A stretch of 64,000 nucleotides of DNA from Cyclobacteriaceae bacterium (GTDB lineage: Bacteria > Bacteroidota > Bacteroidia > Cytophagales > Cyclobacteriaceae). The notes beneath the pieces were generated by a model. It did no database searches. It saw only the letters and a program-made list of their open reading frames with translations, and had not been told where the DNA came from. Position 1 is the stretch's first letter. Each line of letters opens with the position of its first letter. Made by a program: the position numbers and the translations under genes. Location: assembly GCA_016786495.1 (NCBI GenBank), contig JAEUUJ010000059.1, positions 62,001 to 126,000 of the forward strand, in the 5' to 3' direction. Positions 9,158-16,767 of the stretch are shown piece after piece.

Positions 9158-9285
9158 TCTGAACGCTTTCTACAATTGGTCATGCGTGTCTTCCTGATAA
9201 CGCTTGACCGGCATTATTGGATGTCCTGTTGACCGGGTACATAGTTACTGTCTCCTGGTTATCGGTTATGAACTGCATTTAATAC

Positions 9286-9320
9286 GAAAAGCCAGGCATC
9301 GCGAGGATGCCGGGCCTTTC
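9286..9320 (-). terminator. Intrinsic terminator after the coiled-coil lipoprotein
   Basis: GGCATC (9295-9300) pairs with GATGCC (9306-9311) around a five-base loop. The stem extends with an imperfect AAGCC/GGCCTT outer part. On the minus strand the hairpin is followed by TTTTCGTATT, as expected for rho-independent termination of the gene at 9343-10086. Confidence 0.75.
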
Positions 9321-9342
9321 CCATAACCTAAACCTAACCTGC

Positions 9343-10086
9343 CTAACTGAGTTCTTTTTCGAGCGCATCAATCTTCTTTTGAGCTTCTTCTTTGCCCAGT
9401 GAAAGAGAGATCTTATATAATTCAAGCGCCTCACGCATTGCTTCTTTCTTTTTCCGGGGAGCAAAGTTTGTACGGTCTGCTACCTTCTCCATGGCTTTTG
9501 CCTGCTCGAAGTACAGATTAGCCGTAGTCATTTTGTTCTGCTCGTTGGTGTCCTTCATCAACGTTTCGAGCGAAGCAATATCGGATTCGCGAACCTTGAT
9601 CACTTCTTCTTTCGCCAACAGGGATGAATCCTTCTGGCTGATCGCTTTGGTCATCGTTTCGTTTTCGCTTCGCATCTTGGAAACTTCCAGTTGAAGCGCA
9701 GCCACTTCCTGCTGACGGAGTTCAAGATCGGCCTTCAATCGTTTAATCGATGACGCCATGCCAGCAGCATTCTTTGACTTCTTCTCCAGTTCGGCAATCT
9801 TCATTTGAGAATCTTTGATGTACTGGTTGATGTCGTTCAAACGCTCCGAATAGCTTGTGTACGAAGTTCCTTCCACCACGTTTGCACGCAATACTCTGCG
9901 GCTTGCATCGATGGAATCAATCAGCACATTTACTTCTTTCAATTGAGAAGCTTCTGCCTGGCTTGCCTGCAGTTCAGTGTTCAATGAATCTATTCTGTAC
10001 TGGAGTCTTTCCTTTTCCTTTGAATCGCAGCTTACGAGAAGCACAGCGATACCGAGGGTGAGTATTCCTGCTTTAACTGTTTTCAT
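9343..10086 (-). CDS. Coiled-coil lipoprotein
   Basis: 247 residues. The N-terminus is a lipoprotein signal ending LLVSC (acylated Cys near 20), followed by DSKEKERLQYRIDSL. The body is almost entirely heptad-rich coiled coil (about 25-190), and a C-terminal helical stretch about 190-245 resembles a TPR-like hairpin (LYFEQAKAMEKVAD, ALELYKISLSLGKEEAQKKI). It is likely anchored in the inner or outer membrane facing the periplasm and may bridge envelope layers. No enzymatic motif is present. It is a single gene with its own terminator at 9286-9320. Confidence 0.75.
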   Translation of the reverse strand: MKTVKAGILTLGIAVLLVSCDSKEKERLQYRIDSLNTELQASQAEASQLKEVNVLIDSIDASRRVLRANVVEGTSYTSYSERLNDINQYIKDSQMKIAELEKKSKNAAGMASSIKRLKADLELRQQEVAALQLEVSKMRSENETMTKAISQKDSSLLAKEEVIKVRESDIASLETLMKDTNEQNKMTTANLYFEQAKAMEKVADRTNFAPRKKKEAMREALELYKISLSLGKEEAQKKIDALEKELS

Positions 10087-10239
10087 AATTGTTCAATTGT
10101 GTTTTCCCCGAGTGTGTCGATTTTAGTGCCAAGCCATGCGTAAAAGAGAGCGATAAGCTTTTAATTGCCGGAAGTTTGAGTCTGGAAGCAAAAAGACCCG
10201 CTCACATTGCTTCAACAGCCAGCTGCACTGAGAATTTTC

Positions 10240-10255
10240 GGGGAAATTTTTCCCC
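10240..10255. repeat. Perfect inverted repeat GGGGAAA-tt-TTTCCCC
   Basis: Seven-base arms (10240-10246 and 10249-10255) separated by TT lie about 155 bases upstream of the coiled-coil lipoprotein start and outside any gene. Near-perfect dyad symmetry without a loop fits a dimeric regulator site better than a hairpin terminator. Confidence 0.45.
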
Positions 10256-10264
10256 ACGTGCACA

Positions 10265-10300
10265 AACGAAACAAGGCCGATTCCACACCGGCCTTGCTTA
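10265..10300 (-). terminator. Intrinsic terminator after the DUF2383 gene
   Basis: CAAGGCC (10272-10278) and GGCCTTG (10290-10296) form a perfect seven-base stem. On the minus strand it is followed by TTTCGTTTGTG. It lies about 20 bases past the stop codon of the gene at 10321-10803. Confidence 0.75.
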
Positions 10301-10320
10301 AATTGTTATATGTAAAAAAG

Positions 10321-10803
10321 CTATTTCGCCATCTCCTTGTGTTGATCGCGTTGTGTGCGAATCAGATCGTGTGACATTTTTAACAAGCTTTTTTGACTGC
10401 TGATCATGTGTTTGATATCAGCCGGAAACTCGTCGGAAGCCTTGAGGGCCGTCTGGTATGCCTTCTGTGCTGCATCCTCTCCGAATTCACATGCCTCCAG
10501 GGTTGACCCGGTGTCGTGGCCGCTGAACGTTGCTTTGACATCCATCCAGGTCTGGTAGATCGCTCCCGGAAGTGTTCTTTCCGATGCCGGTTCGCCACCC
10601 AATGCAATAATTTGCTCGGATAACTGGCCTTTAATGTCCACGCTGTCTTCCGAAACCTGGCTGAAGAGCGTTTTCAGCATGACTTCCGAGCTGTCGAGAT
10701 CATTGATGGCTTTCTCGTAACCGGTGATCCGGTCGACATTAATTTTAATCAGGTCGTTCAATACGGCAATGATTTCTTTATTGTCTTTCATATCGTTTAT
10801 CAT
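10321..10803 (-). CDS. PA2169-type four-helix-bundle protein (DUF2383)
   Basis: 160 residues, all-helical and soluble. The pattern of an N-terminal LNDLIKINVDRITGYEKAI helix, a GGEPASER turn and a C-terminal SLLKMSHDLIRTQRDQHKEM helix matches the DUF2383/PA2169 family of ferritin-like four-helix bundles. These proteins are often found with stress genes. Whether they bind metal is unclear, and I do not see a complete ferritin di-iron ligand set. Met5 (10791) is an alternative start. It has its own terminator just downstream. Confidence 0.82.
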   Translation of the reverse strand: MINDMKDNKEIIAVLNDLIKINVDRITGYEKAINDLDSSEVMLKTLFSQVSEDSVDIKGQLSEQIIALGGEPASERTLPGAIYQTWMDVKATFSGHDTGSTLEACEFGEDAAQKAYQTALKASDEFPADIKHMISSQKSLLKMSHDLIRTQRDQHKEMAK

Positions 10804-11016
10804 TTAGTTGGTGATGGGATGCGTGACTCCAAAAACATACCAGCACCCGGAACGCAACGGAAGGCACGGAATCGCATGTACGTAATCTGCATCGGTACGT
10901 GTAGTGCCGATTCTGTAGAGTCGATTACCCAATGGAGATTGAATATTCCGTCCGGCAATGACAAATTCAACTTTGGCAACCGAATTGCACGGGTGGCTTT
11001 TTAAAACCTTTCAAGT

Positions 11017-11226
11017 ATGAAAACTTTTGGAATTATTTTGATCGTAGTCGGAGCGATTATGACAGTATTTACGGGCTTCAACGTGATAACGAAAAAGGAA
11101 GTGGCCGATTTAGGTCCGATAGAAATTAACAAAGAGGAGAAAACTCCGATCTACTGGTCACCGATAACCGGAGGAATTATTCTGGTTGCCGGAATCGTAA
11201 TTGTGCTGGTGAGCCGCAAACGGTAG
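11017..11226 (+). CDS. Small two-helix membrane protein
   Basis: 69 residues with two hydrophobic helices (about 4-22 and 48-66) joined by a polar loop EVADLGPIEINKEEK, ending SRKR. The positively charged C-terminus suggests both ends lie in the cytoplasm. Similar short proteins are widespread in Bacteroidota and have no assigned role. It lies alone between genes on the other strand. No terminator was firmly identified after it. Confidence 0.6.
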   Translation: MKTFGIILIVVGAIMTVFTGFNVITKKEVADLGPIEINKEEKTPIYWSPITGGIILVAGIVIVLVSRKR

Positions 11227-11274
11227 TGTGCAAGCATCATCAACTGCGAAAGTCGTCTTAGGGCGCCTTTTTTA

Positions 11275-13617
11275 TTACCGGTTAAACAGCCTTTTAAAGA
11301 ATCCTTTCTTCTCTTTCTTCCCGAACTCTTTCTTGCGTTCCTTTTTCTGATCACGTTTTCCAAACAGCCGTGTAAAGATGTTGCCATCTTCGCGGAACAG
11401 GTCGCAGTCGGTCTGTCGCTCAAGGGAGGCTGGAAGGGGTGCAAACCGGGCATGGGTTATACTGGCCAGCGAGCCATCGCGATTGGCTTGTTGCAGGAAG
11501 TCACCTGCGATTGGCATAGCGGTACGTGCGCCCTGGCCAAGGGCAGTAGAACGGAAGCGAATCCCGGGATTATCCGCGCCAACCCATGCACCAATCACCA
11601 GTCGGGGTGTTACGCCAATAAACCAGCCATCCGTATTGGATTGTGTTGTGCCGGTTTTGCCGGCGATGTCGTTGGTCAACCCGAAACGCGACCGCAATCC
11701 GGCTGCCGTGCCTTCGTTTACAACGCTTTTAAGCATGTGCAGCATGAGTTGTGCGCTTTCTGCCGACAAGGCTTGCTGCGCGTGTGGTTGTGCGAACCGT
11801 TCGAGTATCACGTTTTTATGATCGGCAATTGCGGTAAGCCAGTTCGCTTCTGAAAATTTCCCCTTGTTCGCAAAGCAGGAGTAGGCTGTTACCATTTCCA
11901 TCATCGAAACATCGGCAGTGCCCAAAGCAATTGAAGGTACCGGTTCAATGTCGCTGTTGATTCCCATACGGTGTGCAAGGCTAATCGTATTGTTGATTCC
12001 GGCTTTTTCCAAGATTTGTACCGAGACGGTATTTACCGAGTAGGTGAGGGCACCTGCCATCGAGTACTTCAACCCGTAATTATCTTCTGTATTTTCCGGG
12101 GCCCAGCCTTCCATATTGGTGTACGTTGTTTTGGCCGCAGAGATGTAATCGCACGGGCGAACGCCTTGTTCCAGCGCTGCGGCATACACAATCGGTTTAA
12201 AGGTAGAGCCCACCTGGCGCTTCGTACTTTCACGAACGTGATCGAACTGAAAGTAGTGGTGATCAATTCCGCCAACCCATGCCCTGACTTGTCCATTTGC
12301 AGGATCGATGGCAAGAAAGCCGGCATTCAAAAATTTCAGGTAGTGCTTGATGGAATCCACCGGACTCATACTCACTTCCCGTTCGCCATTCCAGGTAAAG
12401 ATGGTCATGGCTACCGGTGTATTCATGATTTTTTTCACTTCGGCCTCGTCCAGTCCCCGATCACGAAGCGTTTGATAGCGGGTTGATTTCCGGATGGCTT
12501 CGTCAATCAGTTGCGGGTATGCACGCCAGGGTTCGTTGTTCTTCCAGTGCGCATCAAACCGTGCCTGTGTCTCTTTCATTTGCCGCGTCACGGCTTCTTC
12601 GGCATACCGTTGCAGGCGTGAATCGATTGTGGTGTATATTTTCAAGCCATCGGTATATAAGTTCAAGGATGTGTCGTGAACTGCGTTATAGCTTTTCAAC
12701 CATTCCAGCAATTGCGGTCGAAGATATTCGCGGAAGTAGGAAGCAAGCCCCGAATGATGCGTGACCTTATTATACTTCAGCGACAAGGGCAGGGTTTTGA
12801 GCGAGTCTGCAGTGGCCATGTTCAACGAACCGTATTTCGCCATCTGTCCGAGAACCGTGTTCCTTCGGCCCGCCGCACGGTCAGGGAAAACTCTTGGGTT
12901 GTACGAGTATGTTGCCTTAAGCATCCCGATGAGCACAGCACCCTCATTGATGGTCAGACTTTTTGTAGGGGAAGAAAAGAAGCGCTGTGCAGCAGCTTCC
13001 AGTCCGTACGTGTTATCGCCAAACGGGATCGTATTCAGATACAGTGTAAGGATATCTTTTTTGTCGTAGGCTTTTTCAAGGCGTGACGCAATAATCATCT
13101 CGCGCATCTTGTTGATGAACAATGAGAAAATCCAATAGTCCCTGCGCGGATACAGGTTTTTGGCAAGTTGTTGGGTGATGGTGCTGCCGCCTCCCGAAGA
13201 CTCGTTTTGCAGTAACAGACTCTTCACGAGTACTCGGCCCAGGCTCCGCGTGTCAATGCCATGATGTTTATAAAAGCGAACGTCCTCTGTCGCCAGCAGG
13301 GCATCAATAACATGTGTCGGGATTTCTTCGTAGCGGATGTTTGATCGTTCCTGAATAAAATACCGGCCAAGTAAAACGCTGTCGGCACTGTACACTTCAG
13401 ATGCGGCCGGATTTTTAACAGAAAGCAGTTCCTGTCGGGAAGGCATGGGACCCAGCATTCCAGAAACGATCAGCAGAAAAAGCAGGGCTATGAACAGTAT
13501 TCCGCAGCTAAAGACTGCACATGAAACAACAAAGAATTTTCGGATGGTAAAGGGCTTGAAGTAGTGATACGCCCGGGTGAATAGTTGCTTGATTTTTCGT
13601 AAAAAGTTATCCGTCAT
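11275..13617 (-). CDS. Class A penicillin-binding protein (PBP1A-like)
   Basis: 780 residues. The bifunctional murein synthase polymerises glycan strands and cross-links peptides on the outer face of the inner membrane. One membrane anchor lies at about 29-53. The GT51 domain has E111 in LLATEDVRFYKHHG and the GGGSTITQQLAKNLY motif. The transpeptidase domain has S471-x-x-K474 in GSTFKP, SVN in TYSVNT and KTG in AGKTGTTQ. A basic Lys-rich tail (FGKRDQKKERKKEFGKK) extends the C-terminus. The start overlaps the end of the FMN reductase gene by 11 bases, so the two are co-transcribed. Confidence 0.95.
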   Translation of the reverse strand: MTDNFLRKIKQLFTRAYHYFKPFTIRKFFVVSCAVFSCGILFIALLFLLIVSGMLGPMPSRQELLSVKNPAASEVYSADSVLLGRYFIQERSNIRYEEIPTHVIDALLATEDVRFYKHHGIDTRSLGRVLVKSLLLQNESSGGGSTITQQLAKNLYPRRDYWIFSLFINKMREMIIASRLEKAYDKKDILTLYLNTIPFGDNTYGLEAAAQRFFSSPTKSLTINEGAVLIGMLKATYSYNPRVFPDRAAGRRNTVLGQMAKYGSLNMATADSLKTLPLSLKYNKVTHHSGLASYFREYLRPQLLEWLKSYNAVHDTSLNLYTDGLKIYTTIDSRLQRYAEEAVTRQMKETQARFDAHWKNNEPWRAYPQLIDEAIRKSTRYQTLRDRGLDEAEVKKIMNTPVAMTIFTWNGEREVSMSPVDSIKHYLKFLNAGFLAIDPANGQVRAWVGGIDHHYFQFDHVRESTKRQVGSTFKPIVYAAALEQGVRPCDYISAAKTTYTNMEGWAPENTEDNYGLKYSMAGALTYSVNTVSVQILEKAGINNTISLAHRMGINSDIEPVPSIALGTADVSMMEMVTAYSCFANKGKFSEANWLTAIADHKNVILERFAQPHAQQALSAESAQLMLHMLKSVVNEGTAAGLRSRFGLTNDIAGKTGTTQSNTDGWFIGVTPRLVIGAWVGADNPGIRFRSTALGQGARTAMPIAGDFLQQANRDGSLASITHARFAPLPASLERQTDCDLFREDGNIFTRLFGKRDQKKERKKEFGKKEKKGFFKRLFNR

Positions 13618-14176
13618 TTTTGTCCATCTTCTGTTTGGCTTCTACACACCAAAGCAACTCCTGTATAAACGCGCTTGCGCGCTTTTCCAGTGTTTGCTTA
13701 TCGGCAGGATTGCCCTGCTCATCGAGTAATTCATGTGCTTTAGGCATTGGAAACATGGCAGGCACCAGCCACGCCCGCATTTTAAATAGCGAGAACGCCA
13801 GCGAGGTGATAACCTGTGTACCTCCAAAAACTCCATCCGATACGGTTGAAATCGCGATGGGTTTGCGTCTCCACTCCGGGTACAGCAAGTCCACTGCGTT
13901 TTTCAAACTGGATGGATATCCGCCATTATATTCGGGTGTGACAATGATCACCCCATCTGCTTTTTTGATTTGCTCAGAAAACTTAACAGCAGCCGGAAGC
14001 GGTTCTTTTTGATGGCTAAGGCGCTCATCGAACACAGGGAAATTGTACTCCTTAAGATCAAGTATCTCGGCCGTGCCGAACGCGTTGGTGGTGATGTATT
14101 GCTGAAGAAACAACGCCACGCGGTGACTTACGCGACCGATTCGAACACTGGATGAAATAATGGCAATGTGGGGCAT
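13607..14176 (-). CDS. NADPH-dependent FMN reductase family flavoprotein
   Basis: 189 residues with a flavodoxin-like fold. The N-terminal SSSVRIGRVSHRVA loop binds the FMN phosphate, and the VTPEYNGGYPSSLKNAVDLL segment is the family signature around the isoalloxazine. Members reduce quinones, azo dyes or chromate with NAD(P)H; the native substrate is uncertain. It is upstream of and overlaps the PBP gene by 11 bases. I know of no functional link between them. Confidence 0.9.
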   Translation of the reverse strand: MPHIAIISSSVRIGRVSHRVALFLQQYITTNAFGTAEILDLKEYNFPVFDERLSHQKEPLPAAVKFSEQIKKADGVIIVTPEYNGGYPSSLKNAVDLLYPEWRRKPIAISTVSDGVFGGTQVITSLAFSLFKMRAWLVPAMFPMPKAHELLDEQGNPADKQTLEKRASAFIQELLWCVEAKQKMDKNDG

Positions 14177-14240
14177 AGTAAAATGTTTAGTGAAGAAGGC
14201 GAATTTACGAAATCCACCCTCTCCACTTATTCAAATGCTG

Positions 14241-14744
14241 TTAAAGCTTGAGTGAGATGCCGAATTTTCCGCCTCCGAAGGCGTTTCCACCTCCGAGCTC
14301 AAGGTTTACGGCAAAACGATCGTTGAAGTAATAGCGACCGCCAACCTGTGCACCAAGACCTAATCCTGTGCTTCCGTCACCCGGGTAGTCATCGTTGGGC
14401 GTAGACCATACGTAGAACCCCAGGTTCAAGCCGGCATAAAAGTCCCATTCTCTCGGAATGTCGAGGATGGTATTGAAGTGATAGTTACCATTACCGGAGA
14501 TACCGATGATGTTGTGATTGTAGCGATCTCCGCGGAAGTTTTCACGGTACGAACGGAATGACAATTCACCGCCTACAGAGATGTCAGGGTGTACACCCAC
14601 ATCAAATCCAACGTATACGGGAACACCCCACGAGGAAAGTCCGACCCCTGCGTTCAATTGACTTTCGCCTTTCGAAAGCGCATACTGGGCGAAGGTTAAG
14701 TGTGATAGAAAAAGCAATGCAGCAAAAACGATTATTTTTTTCAT
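14241..14744 (-). CDS. Small outer-membrane beta-barrel protein
   Basis: 167 residues with a Sec signal peptide of about 19 residues ending LTFAQ. The mature part is a series of short amphipathic strands (VPVYVGFDVGVHPDISVGGE, RYYFNDRFAVNLELGGG) ending in a hydrophobic C-terminal strand GKFGISLKL, as expected for an eight-stranded OmpA/OmpW-like barrel. No peptidoglycan-binding domain is present. The upstream region shares a 15-base element with the receiver gene at 7495-7941. Confidence 0.8.
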   Translation of the reverse strand: MKKIIVFAALLFLSHLTFAQYALSKGESQLNAGVGLSSWGVPVYVGFDVGVHPDISVGGELSFRSYRENFRGDRYNHNIIGISGNGNYHFNTILDIPREWDFYAGLNLGFYVWSTPNDDYPGDGSTGLGLGAQVGGRYYFNDRFAVNLELGGGNAFGGGKFGISLKL

Positions 14745-14768
14745 GTTGATTGTTTATTGTGTTAGCGT

Positions 14769-14783
14769 TAGTTATACATAGAA
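14769..14783 (-). promoter_or_regulatory. Shared 15-base upstream element, copy 2
   Basis: Identical to 7963-7977 on the minus strand, 24 bases before the ATG of the barrel protein. The role is inferred from position and identity. The rest of the gap up to 15015 (about 230 bases) shows no gene or clear hairpin. Confidence 0.35.
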
Positions 14784-15015
14784 GAAGTTAGCATCCAATG
14801 ATGGTTGAAAAGCAGTCTGATGTAAATGGCTTTGACTTGGCGAGCGGGTTGTTAAGCTGTGCTTGCACGCCTGTTCAGGATGTTGTCTGGTTCTCATACC
14901 GTGTCGTCGGCCTAACAGCACTAATATTCATGCCATCGACTGATCACCGCGGATAACGACTCTTTCAGAAAAGTATTGTGGAATTTTTTACCCAGTCGGC
15001 AGCGTCAGGCGCGCA

Positions 15016-16767
15016 TCAGAGCTTGGGTGCAAGCCAGAGAAATCCGGCTGCCAAGACAAAAAGAACGAAAAATAAGGCGCGCGGAATGGCCTGGCGGACA
15101 ACTTCTTTCTGTTCATCACGTTGCGCAGAAATCATTTTTTGCATAGCCTTTTGCTGATGGGCTACCCGAAGACTGTTCCATTCGCCCGGCTGTGATACGA
15201 AGAAATTATACGTGTCCGTGCTTTGCCGGATAGTCAATGAATTCCAACCCGCACGGCCAGCCCAAAATTTACCGTACCAAACATGGTGAACGAGCGAATG
15301 TTCTGATACCGGTACTTCCACGGAGTCGATCAAAACGCTGGGTTTTTCGGATGCAGATGTAATCTGGAATTCGATTGGTTCATCCGGATACACCGGAAAT
15401 GATGTGAGCCATGCAAGGTCGTAAGGCTTTTGTTCCTTTCGTGCAAGCGCGCTGATCATATCCGACCAAAGTGTTGCGTACGTTTCTGCCTGTCCGGATA
15501 ATTGAAAGGTAAACGTGTTTGAAAGCAATGAAAAACCATTTTTACCAAAGCCGTGCTGTACGTATCCCGACACAGCTCGTCCGTTTGTATCCTCCAGTAA
15601 TGATGTTTGTCGTTCATCCGATGCGACCGAAACTGAGGTTGCCGGAACCTTCAATCGCGTGTGATTGATGGTGATGGAAGCAGAATCAGATTTGATATTA
15701 CTAACAGTGCGCTGGAGGAATTTAAGCACAGCGGTAGCAGGGGCAGGGCTGTCGATCACGGTAAGTATCCCCAATCCGGATGCGATTGCCCGCTCGATCG
15801 CATTTCGCTCCTGACCGGATAATGAAGCCAGTGATGACGCATCGGTAATCACGAGATCATAATTTTTCAGCATGGGCTCGGTGAGGCGGTTGATCGTTTC
15901 CTGTTTGGTGTTGACGAACTCGGTGCGGTAGCGGTCTTTCGAAATGGTATACCGCAGCGTGAGTTTGTGTTGTTGTGTTTCAAGATAGTTTTTTAAGAAC
16001 CGGATTTCTGCCGTAGGAAAGTTGTGCAGAAGGAGAATCGACAAGGGTTGTTGAGGTTTCACGTCAACCGGTAACGGTTCACGGGTTAGTACGTTTCCAA
16101 GCGAGTCATTCTCTGTGAGCGTATACACGTATTGGCCCGCGGCTTTTGGAGCGAACGATACCCTGAACCGCTGCACGCCTTTTTTAAGCAGCACAGAATC
16201 GAGTGTTATTCCGCCCGTCTGAAGTTTTAGAATCCGGTTGCCGGTTGCATAATACGTGCCGTCAAGTGTGTTAACCCTGTTCGCAGTGTAAACCCGCGTC
16301 AGGTCGAGGCCAGTGATACCCGCTGATGGGTTTGCAGGGTAGAAGTGTAGTGTTGTGCCTTCAAGATAATCGAGCATGTATTCGGGAAGGCCCTGTCCGA
16401 GCACGTGGATGTTTCCACGGAGGCCATTAAGCTCACGATAATTAATTGGTGTAGCGTTAGGCGCGCCTGCTACGTCCGCAAGTTTGTAGACTTGGGCGGC
16501 ACTGTTGGCACTTACTAAACTATCCAGTGTTTCGTTGTTATAGTGAGCGGTGAGCAGAATGATGTCGGACGATTTTTCTACACTGTGGTGCGGATTAAGC
16601 GCGAGGCATGCAAGTGCACCGATGGCGATGAACACGGCTACCAGTCGGAGCGGCAGCAGCCTTTGCTTGCGGGCGATTTCAAGCCACACAAAAACGATAA
16701 TCGCAAGGGTTGCGATTGCAACAATCCAAACCGGTGGAAGCAACGCGTTGAATTCAAATGCTTTCAT
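15016..16767 (-). CDS. Membrane protein with periplasmic amidotransferase-like domain, last gene of the MoxR operon
   Basis: 583 residues. Two N-terminal membrane helices (about 13-33 and 40-60), a long extracytoplasmic region, and one C-terminal helix (about 562-582). The central part (about 245-375, ILLLHNFPTAEIRFLKNYL and YDLVITDASSLASLSG) resembles the class I glutamine-amidotransferase-like fold found in other proteins of Bat/MoxR operons, but no catalytic Cys-His pair is seen. It starts inside the preceding gene (four-base overlap). The likely role is assembly or quality control of envelope proteins with its operon partners. This is inferred from context. Confidence 0.7.
   Translation of the reverse strand: MKAFEFNALLPPVWIVAIATLAIIVFVWLEIARKQRLLPLRLVAVFIAIGALACLALNPHHSVEKSSDIILLTAHYNNETLDSLVSANSAAQVYKLADVAGAPNATPINYRELNGLRGNIHVLGQGLPEYMLDYLEGTTLHFYPANPSAGITGLDLTRVYTANRVNTLDGTYYATGNRILKLQTGGITLDSVLLKKGVQRFRVSFAPKAAGQYVYTLTENDSLGNVLTREPLPVDVKPQQPLSILLLHNFPTAEIRFLKNYLETQQHKLTLRYTISKDRYRTEFVNTKQETINRLTEPMLKNYDLVITDASSLASLSGQERNAIERAIASGLGILTVIDSPAPATAVLKFLQRTVSNIKSDSASITINHTRLKVPATSVSVASDERQTSLLEDTNGRAVSGYVQHGFGKNGFSLLSNTFTFQLSGQAETYATLWSDMISALARKEQKPYDLAWLTSFPVYPDEPIEFQITSASEKPSVLIDSVEVPVSEHSLVHHVWYGKFWAGRAGWNSLTIRQSTDTYNFFVSQPGEWNSLRVAHQQKAMQKMISAQRDEQKEVVRQAIPRALFFVLFVLAAGFLWLAPKL

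Noticed and set aside
10819..11004. 61-codon open frame on the plus strand
   Set aside because: Its composition and residues (many Arg, Ile, Asn without pattern) do not suggest a folded protein or membrane segment, and it lies in a divergent promoter region between 10803 and 11017.
11227..11274. Possible terminator AGGGCGCC followed by a T-run
   Set aside because: The stem is only three to four pairs; the T-run alone is not enough.
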